Below the pieces are notes generated by a model that was given only the letters and a program-made list of their open reading frames with translations, had not been told where the DNA came from and searched no databases. 64,000 bases of DNA from Pseudomonas sp. (GTDB lineage: Bacteria > Pseudomonadota > Gammaproteobacteria > Pseudomonadales > Pseudomonadaceae): contig NZ_JAUXMX010000052.1 in assembly GCF_030683065.1 (NCBI RefSeq), positions 1 to 64,000 on the forward strand. The letters are read 5' to 3'. Positions 35,896-44,846 of this stretch are shown here, one piece after another; position 1 is the first letter of the stretch, and the number at the start of each line of letters is the position of its first letter. The position numbers and the translations under genes are program-made.

Positions 35896-38800
35896 CTAGA
35901 AATCGCGACGGTAGAACAGGTCAAGAGAACTGGCCAGACCGCTGGCAGCCTCAAGATAGAGGCGCTTGCTCAGTTCATAGCGCAATGCAATGGTGTTTGC
36001 CGGCTCGAACACACCAACCCCATAACGCAAGCTCAGGCGCTCTGACAGACTGCCGCTGGCTACCACGCTGGTACTGACGCCGCTGCCTTCGCTATCCAGC
36101 TGAAAATCAGTGATGCCGAGTGCCTGCGCCACACTGCCGGTCACCGAGGCGCTACCAGCCAAACCCATGGCGAGCGCCGCCTGGGCCAGCATGTTGTTCT
36201 CACCGCTGCTTTGCCCGAGGGGCCGGCCAAGTACCAGGTAGGACAGCGCTTGCTGCTGGCTCATGGCTGGCTCAGAAAACACCTCGGTGGTGGGCTGTTC
36301 GGCATTGCCGCTCAGGCGCAGCCCAGCGACGACCGTGTCGACCCGGCGAATCGCTTCCACATCCAGGTAGGGCTGATCAATCGGTCCGGCGAACAGCAAG
36401 CGCGCGCGGCGGATGGTCAAACGCTGGCCGTATGCACGATAACGGCCATTGTTCAGGTTCAACTCGCCACGGGTGTCGAGGTCATTGCCGACATGCACAC
36501 GCCCAGCCAGATCCGCATTCAGACCGAAGCCGCTGAAGCTCAAGCGCTCCTGCCCCACCTCGACGTCGATGTCCATGGCGATCGCCACCGGCTGTTGCTC
36601 AAGGCTTTCACTGCCAACAATCAGCGCATCGTCGGAGACCTTGACTGTCGACGGCGGCAATTCGCGAATCACAATCTTGCCGCGCGGGATCAGAATTTTT
36701 CCGGCTATCGACAACTGCTCGGCAGCGATGCGCAGGCTCAAATCCGGATCGACCTCAAGCTGCGCATAGGGCTCGATGTTGACTGGCAAGCGGCTACCGC
36801 GCAGGCGTAATTCGCCCAGCAGCCCTGCGCTCCAGGTCAGCTCGCCAGCCAGGCTGGCCTGGCCCTGCTCACCACTGCGCCAGCCGCCGCTGAGCTGCAG
36901 GCTTTCCCCGGCAATCGTTGCATCCAGCTGCAATGCCTCGACCGTTATGGGCAGTTGTCCGCCGGACAGCTCACCCTCGCGGAGCTGCAAGCGGCCATTG
37001 ATGTGTGGCGCCAGCAGGCTGCCGGACAGGCTGCCGCTGCCGTCGAGCCGGCCCGCCAGGTGTTCGACCATTGGCAGGAACGGTCGGGCTAAGGCTAGAT
37101 CCAGGCCAGTCAGGCGGAAATCGCCGGCCAGTGTCTTGCTTGCTGGCCGTGGGTCGAGGCGTGCCTGGAGACGTAGCTCGCCGATTTTTGGCCCGCGCAG
37201 TTGTATCTGGGTATCGATTTTCTGCGGGCTGAGCTGGCTCTCCAGCCGCAGGCTGTCATAGGCGAAATCCAGCCATTGACTCTGATCTCGAATGCGCCAG
37301 ATGCCGCTGCCGGCATCCAGCACCACCCTCCCGCTCGGCCCCGCCACAGGCAGATCGAGATGCACCTCGGCATTCAACAGGCCTTGCCAGGCAAGATCCT
37401 TGGGTAACCATTGAGCCAGGCTGTCGAGCGGGAAGTCACTGAGGCGGTAGCGCAACCGTGGCTCGGGCAGCAGCCGTTGATCCTCGCCGCACAGGCTGGC
37501 CGCGCCGGAACGCCAGCAGTGTGCGCCGACAGTGAGTTGGCCATTGGCCAAACGCTGTAGGCTGGCCGGCTGCTGCAAGCGCCAATCCTGACCACCGCTT
37601 TGTACCTCGCCACTGCTCAGGTGTCCGCGCCAGGCACCCTTGTCCAGGTTGCCAGCAAAGGCCAAGGCGCTCTGCAGCAGGGGACCGGCAAGCTTGAGTT
37701 GCAGGCGTTGCTGGCGCTGATCGCCCTGCCCGCTGGCCGTTAACCGGCCCAGCTCGGTTTCGCCCACAAGAATGCCCTGGACATCCAGTTCGACTCGCGC
37801 TTGCTGGGCACTATCGAGCGCCGCATCGAGTTGCAGGCGCTGCAGGCGTTGCTCGATATAGCTCAGGCGCTGCCCCTGCAGACTCAGTTGGCCCTGTGGT
37901 GCCTGCAAGGTGCCTGCAAGATCGAGCTGGCCCTCGACCTGCCCCTGCAACTGCGGCCAGAGCTGACCCAGGCGTGGCAGATTCAGGCGCAATTGCCCGC
38001 TCAAGCGCTGATTCAGCTCACCACTGCCATCGATGCGATTGTCACCCAGGCGCAGTGCCAGGCGTTGCAACGACCAGTGCTCGCCGCTGCCAGTGGCCTC
38101 GGCCTGGAGCTGCGCGGGTTGACCACGCAGGCGTCCATTGAGGTCGATCTGGGCATTCAGGCTCAGCTGCTGATCGTTCAGCTCGCCCTGGCTGTGCAGC
38201 GGTCCGCCCAGAGTGCCCGGCAGCTCCGCCAGCCAGTAGGCCGGATCAACGTCGTGCAGTTGCAAGCGCGCATCCCACCGCAGGCCGTCGGCAAAACCCA
38301 CGCTCAGTTGACCATCGAGCCGCCCCTGGCCTGCACGTAACTGCAGGTCAGGCAGGTGCAACTGTTGCAAATCGCCACTGAGCGGGCTCTCCAGGCTGAA
38401 ATCTCCGGCAGGGCCATCCAGCCCGGCGGCGAAGTGGCCCAGGTAGTTGCCGTCACGATAAGTCAGCTCACCGCTAAGCCGGCGCAATGCAACAGGCGGT
38501 TGTTGTACGCCGGGATACAGACGCTGCCAGGGAAAGTCCTGCCAGTCGAAACGGCTGTCCAGGGCAAAGCCTTCGCGCCAGTCCAACTCGCCGCTGAGGC
38601 GCACCTGCTGTTCGGCACTGGCACTCAGACTCAGGGCGGCAATCTCGGCGCCGTCAGCCTTCAACAGCCCTTGCAGGGTCAGTGCCAGTGGCCCGCCCTC
38701 GCCCGGCAACTCGGCGTTGCCGTTGACCTGGTAGCCGCTGGCCAGATCGCCGCTGGCAGTCAGTTCTATCTTGTCCAGACGCAAGGTATCCGCTAGCTCG

Positions 38801-39564
38801 CTGCTGGCCTTGAAGCCATCGGCATGCACCTGCAGGCTGGCTGGCAGATTATCCGCCAGCGGTTGCACTGCGCCATGCAGACGCCCAGTGAGGTAGCCCG
38901 TACTAGCGGCCGTCACCTGCAGGCTCTGCTGCAAATCACCGACAATAGTTACCTCAAGCTGCCAATCCTGTTGCTCGGGTGCAGGCAGTTGCACCTTGCC
39001 GGCGATGCTCAGCGGCCAGTCGCCGCCGGGTAGTATCTGCCCACTCAGCGCGACAGAAAGGTCGTCACGCTGCAACCGCAGGCTGTCGATCTGCATGCCT
39101 TCACGGGTCCAGCGCGCTGCGAGCTGCAGACCCTGTAGCTGTTCGTCGCCATTGAGCTGCAGACTGCCGATGTGCACCTCGCCCAGCTGCAGCGCCAATG
39201 GCAGCTGCACCTGCGGCAAGCGCAATGGCGGGCTGTCCTCCTCCTCGCCAGGTGGCAAACGCAGCTCGATCCGCTCGACGTGCAGCCGCTCGACGCACAG
39301 TGTCAGGCGCAGCAAACACAGCGGCGACCAGGCCATCTCGGCAAGACGAATCTCTACCTGGCTGTCACCTTGCTGCCAGCGCAACTGCTCGGCGCGCCAC
39401 TGCCCGCCCAACTGGCCGCTGAAATTGCTTACCTGCAAACCTGGCACCTGGGCCAGCGCCCAGCGGCTGCCCGTACTGCTGGCAAGTATCCAGGTCATGC
39501 CCAACACCAGCATCAGCAAGGCGCCCAACAAACCGAAGACCACGTACTTCAACCCGCGCCTCAC
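35896..39564 (-). CDS. tamB: Translocation and assembly module inner-membrane protein TamB
   Basis: A 1222-residue protein with one N-terminal membrane anchor (KYVVFGLLGALLMLVLGMTW), a very long repetitive beta-rich periplasmic region rich in Leu, Gln and Gly, and a C-terminal DUF490 domain (RGELNLNNGRYRAYGQRLTI, then GPIDQPYLDVEAIR) ending LDLFYRRDF. TamB bridges inner and outer membranes and, with TamA, helps insert outer-membrane proteins; the family is also implicated in phospholipid transfer. It overlaps tamA by 4 bp. Length is near that of other TamB proteins. Confidence 0.93.
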   Translation of the reverse strand: MRRGLKYVVFGLLGALLMLVLGMTWILASSTGSRWALAQVPGLQVSNFSGQLGGQWRAEQLRWQQGDSQVEIRLAEMAWSPLCLLRLTLCVERLHVERIELRLPPGEEEDSPPLRLPQVQLPLALQLGEVHIGSLQLNGDEQLQGLQLAARWTREGMQIDSLRLQRDDLSVALSGQILPGGDWPLSIAGKVQLPAPEQQDWQLEVTIVGDLQQSLQVTAASTGYLTGRLHGAVQPLADNLPASLQVHADGFKASSELADTLRLDKIELTASGDLASGYQVNGNAELPGEGGPLALTLQGLLKADGAEIAALSLSASAEQQVRLSGELDWREGFALDSRFDWQDFPWQRLYPGVQQPPVALRRLSGELTYRDGNYLGHFAAGLDGPAGDFSLESPLSGDLQQLHLPDLQLRAGQGRLDGQLSVGFADGLRWDARLQLHDVDPAYWLAELPGTLGGPLHSQGELNDQQLSLNAQIDLNGRLRGQPAQLQAEATGSGEHWSLQRLALRLGDNRIDGSGELNQRLSGQLRLNLPRLGQLWPQLQGQVEGQLDLAGTLQAPQGQLSLQGQRLSYIEQRLQRLQLDAALDSAQQARVELDVQGILVGETELGRLTASGQGDQRQQRLQLKLAGPLLQSALAFAGNLDKGAWRGHLSSGEVQSGGQDWRLQQPASLQRLANGQLTVGAHCWRSGAASLCGEDQRLLPEPRLRYRLSDFPLDSLAQWLPKDLAWQGLLNAEVHLDLPVAGPSGRVVLDAGSGIWRIRDQSQWLDFAYDSLRLESQLSPQKIDTQIQLRGPKIGELRLQARLDPRPASKTLAGDFRLTGLDLALARPFLPMVEHLAGRLDGSGSLSGSLLAPHINGRLQLREGELSGGQLPITVEALQLDATIAGESLQLSGGWRSGEQGQASLAGELTWSAGLLGELRLRGSRLPVNIEPYAQLEVDPDLSLRIAAEQLSIAGKILIPRGKIVIRELPPSTVKVSDDALIVGSESLEQQPVAIAMDIDVEVGQERLSFSGFGLNADLAGRVHVGNDLDTRGELNLNNGRYRAYGQRLTIRRARLLFAGPIDQPYLDVEAIRRVDTVVAGLRLSGNAEQPTTEVFSEPAMSQQQALSYLVLGRPLGQSSGENNMLAQAALAMGLAGSASVTGSVAQALGITDFQLDSEGSGVSTSVVASGSLSERLSLRYGVGVFEPANTIALRYELSKRLYLEAASGLASSLDLFYRRDF

Positions 39565-41288
39565 AGTTCTGGCCCCATGGAGAAATGCACGCGCACTCCG
39601 CCCTCGCTATCCAGCGGATGCGCCAGGTCGAGGCGCAGCGGGCCGACTGGCGAGACCCAGCGCAGGCCAATACCGACAGCACTTTTCAAGGAGGGGAAGT
39701 CCAGCGAATTAAACGTATTGCCTTGGTCGACAAAGCTCGCCACGCGCCAGCGCTCAGCCACGCTGTACTGGTATTCGGCGCTGGCAGCGAATAGATAGCG
39801 GCCGCCGATTTTATCGCCTTGGGAGTTTTCCGGTGACAGGCTCTGGTAGTCGTAACCGCGTACGCTCTGATCGCCGCCAGCGAAGAAGCGGAGCGACGGC
39901 GGCACCGAGGAAAAGCCGCCAGACTCGGTGCCGCCAAATTGCACCCTACCGAGCAAGCGGTGCTTGTCCGCCAGCGTAGTCAAGCCTTTGAGCAGGACAT
40001 TGCCGTGCAGCACGTCGGCATCAGAGAGTACGCCGCGCTTGGCCGCAGACAGATCGAATTGCAGGCGGTAGCCATGACTCGGATCGACCTGATTATCGCT
40101 GTGCAGGTAGGCGTAGCTGATGCCCGGCATCAGCAAAGTGCTTAGTCCGGAGTCATCGCCAAGTTCGTATTGCTCATGTTGCCACTTCAACGAAATAACC
40201 CGCTGCCAACCGCTCTCCAGTTTGCTGTGCCACTCCGGCCCCAGGGTCAGCAAGCGGCTGAGGCTATCGGTGTTGGCCAGCGCTTCATATTGGTAGCCAC
40301 CGGCGAAGCGCAGCTTATCGGTCAGGGGAGGATCACCGGGCACGTCGTACCACAGGCCGACGTTCTGCCGCGGCGCCGACAACTCCATCTCGGCGCCGTA
40401 ACTGTGACCTTGCGGGTTGGCCCAATGGCGTGTCCAGTCGGCGCGGCCGCGTGGGCCAACGTCAGTGGAAAAACCCAGCCCCAGGCCCAGACTCCTCGGT
40501 TTACGGGGGTGTAGCTGGACATTGACCGGAATCCGCTGCTGCTCAGCGCCGCTCGGATTGGCATCGACGTTCACCGTCTCGAAATAGCCACTGGAACGCA
40601 GCGCTTGGTAAAGTTCGGCAATCAGCTCGGAGTCATAGGGAGTGTCTCCGGAAAAAGGCACCATACGCTGCAGCAGCTGTTCCTCGAAGGGCACATCGCC
40701 TTCAAAGCTCACTGCGCCAAGCTGATAGCGCGGACCACTGGCATAGATCAGCTCAATGTCTGCGACCCCGGCCTGCGGATCGATGCTCAAGCGTTGACGG
40801 GTGAAGCGCCCGGCAAAAAAACCATAACGCGAGGCCTGATTCTGAATCTGGCGCTTGGCGGCGTCGTAGCGACCATGATTGAGCACCGCGCCGGCTGTTA
40901 GCTGAGCGTCCCTGGGCAAACGAAACGCGCGCAGCTGATTGGCTGGCCCGTCGATGCGCAGCGTCACCTCACGCAGCCTGACCGGCTCACCGGGGACGAT
41001 GCGCAGGGTCAGGCGCAATGGATCGCCTTCACTTACTTCACTGACAATCTGCGCCTGATAGTAACCCAGAGCCTGCGCCGCACGTTCTGCCTGCCCCTCG
41101 GCCACCCGGCGAAAACGCTGCAAATCGTCTAGGTCGCGCTCGCCCAGGCTACCGACATAGCCTTCAATGTTCTCTTTGAGCGCAGCATTGGCAGGCTGCA
41201 CCCTCACCACCAGACGTGCCTCGGCCAATACCGAGCTGCTAAGGATAAACAGCGCCAATCCGGCGCAAAATATTGGAATCGTTCTCAT
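39561..41288 (-). CDS. tamA: Outer-membrane translocation and assembly module protein TamA
   Basis: A 575-residue Omp85-family protein with a signal peptide (IPIFCAGLALFILSSSVLAE), three POTRA domains (about residues 24-270) and a 16-stranded barrel. The barrel holds the Omp85 motif VRGYDYQSLSP in a lid loop, and the C-terminus is HFSMGPEL. It works with TamB. tamA leads the two-gene operon tamA-tamB. Confidence 0.93.
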   Translation of the reverse strand: MRTIPIFCAGLALFILSSSVLAEARLVVRVQPANAALKENIEGYVGSLGERDLDDLQRFRRVAEGQAERAAQALGYYQAQIVSEVSEGDPLRLTLRIVPGEPVRLREVTLRIDGPANQLRAFRLPRDAQLTAGAVLNHGRYDAAKRQIQNQASRYGFFAGRFTRQRLSIDPQAGVADIELIYASGPRYQLGAVSFEGDVPFEEQLLQRMVPFSGDTPYDSELIAELYQALRSSGYFETVNVDANPSGAEQQRIPVNVQLHPRKPRSLGLGLGFSTDVGPRGRADWTRHWANPQGHSYGAEMELSAPRQNVGLWYDVPGDPPLTDKLRFAGGYQYEALANTDSLSRLLTLGPEWHSKLESGWQRVISLKWQHEQYELGDDSGLSTLLMPGISYAYLHSDNQVDPSHGYRLQFDLSAAKRGVLSDADVLHGNVLLKGLTTLADKHRLLGRVQFGGTESGGFSSVPPSLRFFAGGDQSVRGYDYQSLSPENSQGDKIGGRYLFAASAEYQYSVAERWRVASFVDQGNTFNSLDFPSLKSAVGIGLRWVSPVGPLRLDLAHPLDSEGGVRVHFSMGPEL

Positions 41289-41355
41289 GACGCGAATGCT
41301 AGCACGTGCTGCGCGTTAGCCTGGAGCGTCTGACAGTGTTCTGACTACCACCTTG

Positions 41356-41376
41356 GGTGGGCTGACTCAGCCCACC
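41356..41376. terminator. Short hairpin between tamA and the acetyltransferase gene
   Basis: GGTGGGCTGA and TCAGCCCACC flank a single C, in the gap between the acetyltransferase stop (41404) and the tamA start (41288). No T-run follows on the - strand, so termination would be weak. Confidence 0.4.
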
Positions 41377-41403
41377 GACTCGGCCATGCAGACCTGCATG
41401 CCG

Positions 41404-42045
41404 TCAAGCGCTGGCTTTAACGGCGTGCTGCGGATTGGGATGAAAAAACACATGCTCGATGATCGGGCCAACCGCCACCTCACCAATCTCCTCGTAACCA
41501 TGGCGCTTGTAGAAGTTCAGGTAATGCGGGTTGCCGGTGTCCAGAACCACGCCAAGCGAACCTGCATCCTCGGCACACCAGTTGTGCAGGGCTTCAAGCA
41601 ACTGCTCGCCGAGGCGCTGACCCTGGAACTCAGGATGAATGCCAATCAATGGCAGCACGTGGTAAGGCCCAGGCGGCAGGCAAGCGAGGATGGCATCGTG
41701 GTATTGCAAGTAACGCTTGGTACAGCGAAAGCCTGTAGTTAGCAGCATACGCATGCGCCAATTCCAGCTCTCGGTGATATCCAGACGGCGCTGCGGGGGT
41801 GCGATCAGCGCCATGCCAATCAGGCGATCATCGATCAACAGGCCAATCGCCGGCAGATCCTCACTGAAATGCTGCTGCACCAACTCACGGACAGTGGCAC
41901 GAACGCGCTGGTCATAACCGGGGCGCTCGGCTTCAAACAGGTAGGAAAAGGTCGGTTCATGGCGATAGGCGTGATACAGCAGCGAGCGTGCTTCACGGGT
42001 ATAACCGCTATCAAGCATACGGACTTCAGCGAGACTGTTCGGCAT
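41404..42045 (-). CDS. GNAT family N-acetyltransferase
   Basis: A 213-residue protein with a GNAT fold. The acetyl-CoA site is visible as LPLIGIHPEFQGQRLGEQLL (with the Q/RxxGxG/A loop), and the later beta-strand pair is VLDTGNPHYLNFYKRHGYEE. These enzymes move acetyl groups to amines of small molecules or proteins. The N-terminal half (HEPTFSYLFEAERPGYDQRV) resembles uncharacterised GNAT proteins of Pseudomonas. The target is unknown. It is divergent from xthA. Confidence 0.88.
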   Translation of the reverse strand: MPNSLAEVRMLDSGYTREARSLLYHAYRHEPTFSYLFEAERPGYDQRVRATVRELVQQHFSEDLPAIGLLIDDRLIGMALIAPPQRRLDITESWNWRMRMLLTTGFRCTKRYLQYHDAILACLPPGPYHVLPLIGIHPEFQGQRLGEQLLEALHNWCAEDAGSLGVVLDTGNPHYLNFYKRHGYEEIGEVAVGPIIEHVFFHPNPQHAVKASA

Positions 42046-42190
42046 AGGGTGCGACCTCTGGCTTTTGTTGATCTACTTGGCCTGCTAGCCACCCTAGCAC
42101 CGCAATCCAGCGACAGCCAGAACTGGCCGTGCGGTTGCCTGATCGGCTAGCATCGCAGCTTCGTTACAACGACCCCAGGACTTGCCGCTC

Positions 42191-43003
42191 ATGAAGATCG
42201 TCTCCTTCAATATCAACGGCCTGCGTGCGCGCCCACATCAATTGGCGGCCTTGATCGAGAAACACCAACCGGACGTGATCGGCTTGCAGGAAACCAAAGT
42301 CGCCGACGAGCAATTCCCCGAAGCGGATATTCGCAACCTTGGCTACCACGTGCACTACCACGGCCAGAAAGGCCACTATGGCGTCGCCCTGCTGTCGCGC
42401 CAGGAACCGTTGGCGCTGCACAAGGGTTTCCCTGGGGATGATGAAGAGAGCCAGCGGCGCTTTATCTATGGCACCTTCGCCGACGCCCTGGGCAACCCGG
42501 TGACGGTAATGAACGGTTATTTTCCGCAAGGCGAAAGCCGTGACCACCCGATCAAGTTCCCCGCCAAGCAACGCTTCTACGCCAACCTGCAACAGTTATT
42601 GCTTGATCAGTTCCAGCCGGAACAAGCGCTGGTGGTGATGGGTGATATCAATATTTCACCGGAAGACTGCGACATCGGTATTGGTGACGAGAACCGCAAA
42701 CGCTGGCTCAGGACCGGCAAGTGCAGCTTTCTGCCGGAAGAGCGCGAGTGGCTGGCCAACTTGAAAGACTGGGGCCTGGTCGATAGTTTCCGCCACCTGA
42801 ACCCCGCAGTGAACGATCGTTTCAGCTGGTTCGACTACCGCAGCCGCGGCTTCGAGGACGACCCTAAGCGCGGCCTGCGCATCGATGTGATCCTGGCCTC
42901 GCGGGTCCTGCAATCACGTTTCAAGGATGCAGGCATCGACTACGAGCTGCGCGGCATGGAAAAGCCCTCGGACCATGCACCGATCTGGCTGGAACTGAGC
43001 TGA
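42191..43003 (+). CDS. xthA: Exodeoxyribonuclease III
   Basis: A 270-residue protein from MKIVSFNINGLRARPHQLAA, with family motifs VIGLQETKV, MGDINISPEDCDIG and KPSDHAPIWLEL. The catalytic Glu (LQETK), Asp-Asn/Asp-Ile pair and His (SDHAP) are present. XthA is an apurinic/apyrimidinic endonuclease and 3' exonuclease in base-excision repair. A TTG nine bases upstream would add three residues. Length matches the family. Confidence 0.94.
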   Translation: MKIVSFNINGLRARPHQLAALIEKHQPDVIGLQETKVADEQFPEADIRNLGYHVHYHGQKGHYGVALLSRQEPLALHKGFPGDDEESQRRFIYGTFADALGNPVTVMNGYFPQGESRDHPIKFPAKQRFYANLQQLLLDQFQPEQALVVMGDINISPEDCDIGIGDENRKRWLRTGKCSFLPEEREWLANLKDWGLVDSFRHLNPAVNDRFSWFDYRSRGFEDDPKRGLRIDVILASRVLQSRFKDAGIDYELRGMEKPSDHAPIWLELS

Positions 43004-43192
43004 ACTGAACTGAGAGGCGCTGAAATAGCTCTCGTCTGCTGCGGCTGCCGTCAAACACTGCGACCCATTACCTCGAGTAATCCGGGTGTATCGCTCACTG
43101 CTGACAGCGCACCACTGGTTTGCCGGCGCGGTACATAAAGCCGGCGGGTTGTCGCTGCGCGTTGAACGGATCACCGCCAGGCCAACGTTCCA

Positions 43193-43226
43193 CTGTCATC
43201 TTCCAGTCATCTGTTGGTCTTATTGT
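43193..43226 (+). promoter_or_regulatory. PhoB box and -10 of the PstS-like gene
   Basis: CTGTCATCTTCCAGTCAT at 43193-43210 has the two 7-bp PhoB half-sites (CTGTCAT and CAGTCAT) separated by 4 bp. TATTGT at 43221-43226 lies 10 bp further on, the distance expected for a -10 next to a Pho box that replaces the -35. The start codon follows at 43265, with AAGG before it. Confidence 0.75.
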
Positions 43227-43264
43227 CGCGGCACCTTCAATTGCCTTTATAAGGTAGCTACTGC

Positions 43265-44647
43265 ATGTCGCACGACTTGCCTGCTTGTGATGAGACAGCC
43301 TGGAGCAGTACCTGCGCAGGCCTTTTGCTCGGTTTCATCTGCTATGCCCTGCCCTGGTCAGTATTCGCTGCGCTTCCGATCCCTGCCGACACCAGCAGCG
43401 TTCTGCGTATCCAGGGTTCCAACACCATCGGTGCAACCCTCGGCCCTGCGCTGGCCAGAGGATTGCTCGAAGAGCAAGGCCTGAGCGCAATCCGCATCGA
43501 GGCAGGCGCCGCCGAGAATGAGCAGAAGATCATCGGCACCAATGCCAACGGTCGCAGCGTGACCATTGAAGTCGCCGCCCACGGATCCAGCACCGGCTTC
43601 ACGGCATTGCAGGAAGGCAGCGCCGACCTGGCGGCCTCGTCAAGACCGATTAAAGACAGTGAAGTCAGCGCCCTGGCGACCCTGGGCGACCTGCAAAGCC
43701 GTGATGCCGAGCACGTCATCGCCATTGATGGTTTGGCGATCATCCTGCACCCAAGCAACCCACTCAGCGCTTTGCGCATTGATCAGCTGGCGCAGATATT
43801 CTCGGGTGAATTATCGAACTGGTCACAGCTGGGCGGCAAAAACGGACCAATCACGCTCTACGCTCGCGATGACAACTCGGGCACCTACGACACTTTCAAG
43901 GAGCTGGTGCTGAGTGCCAACGGGACAAACCTGGCGGTCAGTGCACGGCGCTTTGAGTCCAGCCAGGCATTGTCAGATGCGGTTAGCCAAGATCCCCAGG
44001 GGATCGGCTTTATCGGTCTGCCGTATATTCGCCAGGCTAAAGCGCTGGCCATCGCGGCGGGTGAGTCGCAGGCGATGCTGCCTAGCAGAAGCTTGATCGC
44101 GACCGAGGACTACCCTCTTTCACGGCGGCTGTTTCTCTACAGCCAGCCGGACTTGAGCAACCCCTGGGCTAAAGCACTGGCCAGTTTTGCTCATGGCCCG
44201 CGCGGTCAGGCTATCGTCGCGCAAAGCGGTTTCATCGCACAGACCGTGCAGGCAATTGATATTGCCGCTGACCCCCTCATGCCGCAGGCCTACCAAACCC
44301 TGGCCCGTGAGGCGCAACGGCTTTCTGTGAACTTCCGCTTCCAGCAAGGCAGCGCCGTGCTGGATAACAAGGCTCATCGTGACCTGGAACGACTGCTCGC
44401 CTACCTGACAGCACAGGACAAACTGCAGCGAAAAGTGGTGTTGGTCGGTTTTGGCGACGCCAAGGCCGATCCTGCAAGAGCCGAGCTGCTGTCCAAGCTA
44501 CGGGCCATGGCAGTACGCCGCGAACTGGCACGGCAAGGCGTGATTTTGCGCCAGGTAACCGGGCTCGGCGACGAGCTGCCGGTAGCCGCCAACAATGCCG
44601 ATGACGGACGGATCAAGAATCGCCGGGGCGAGGTCTGGGTGTATTGA
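43265..44647 (+). CDS. Phosphate-binding PstS-like protein fused to an OmpA domain
   Basis: A 460-residue exported protein. A hydrophobic segment near residues 15-35 serves as signal. Residues about 40-330 match the PstS/PBP2 phosphate-binding fold (LRIQGSNTIGATLGPALARG, ARDDNSGTYDTFKELVL). Residues about 340-460 form an OmpA-like peptidoglycan-binding domain (VNFRFQQGSAVLDNKAHRDL, GFGDAKADPARAELLSKLRA, GRIKNRRGEVWV). The protein probably anchors a phosphate- or anion-binding domain to the cell wall. A PhoB box stands upstream, so it should be induced by phosphate starvation. No transporter genes are nearby, so it does not belong to the main pst operon. Confidence 0.88.
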   Translation: MSHDLPACDETAWSSTCAGLLLGFICYALPWSVFAALPIPADTSSVLRIQGSNTIGATLGPALARGLLEEQGLSAIRIEAGAAENEQKIIGTNANGRSVTIEVAAHGSSTGFTALQEGSADLAASSRPIKDSEVSALATLGDLQSRDAEHVIAIDGLAIILHPSNPLSALRIDQLAQIFSGELSNWSQLGGKNGPITLYARDDNSGTYDTFKELVLSANGTNLAVSARRFESSQALSDAVSQDPQGIGFIGLPYIRQAKALAIAAGESQAMLPSRSLIATEDYPLSRRLFLYSQPDLSNPWAKALASFAHGPRGQAIVAQSGFIAQTVQAIDIAADPLMPQAYQTLAREAQRLSVNFRFQQGSAVLDNKAHRDLERLLAYLTAQDKLQRKVVLVGFGDAKADPARAELLSKLRAMAVRRELARQGVILRQVTGLGDELPVAANNADDGRIKNRRGEVWVY

Positions 44648-44751
44648 CCGCACTCCAGCAGTGCGTGAAAGCAACGTCGCGGGCTGGTGCTGATCTTGTC
44701 GCTGCTGACAACCCGCAATCGCCCAGCAGAGAATCGCTAAGCCCGGTAAGC

Positions 44752-44779
44752 ACAAGGCCCGCATAAGTGCGGGCCTTGT
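44752..44779. terminator. Hairpin after the PstS-like/OmpA gene
   Basis: ACAAGGCCCGCA and TGCGGGCCTTGT enclose TAAG between two convergent genes. The stem is strong; the flanking T-run is short, so it probably serves both the PstS-like gene and the acyl-CoA dehydrogenase gene. Confidence 0.7.
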
Positions 44780-44846
44780 CATGTGGATCGGCAAGCTGGC
44801 ATTACTGGCCACCCTGCCCCCGCGTTAGCGGCGGGCTGTCACGGCA

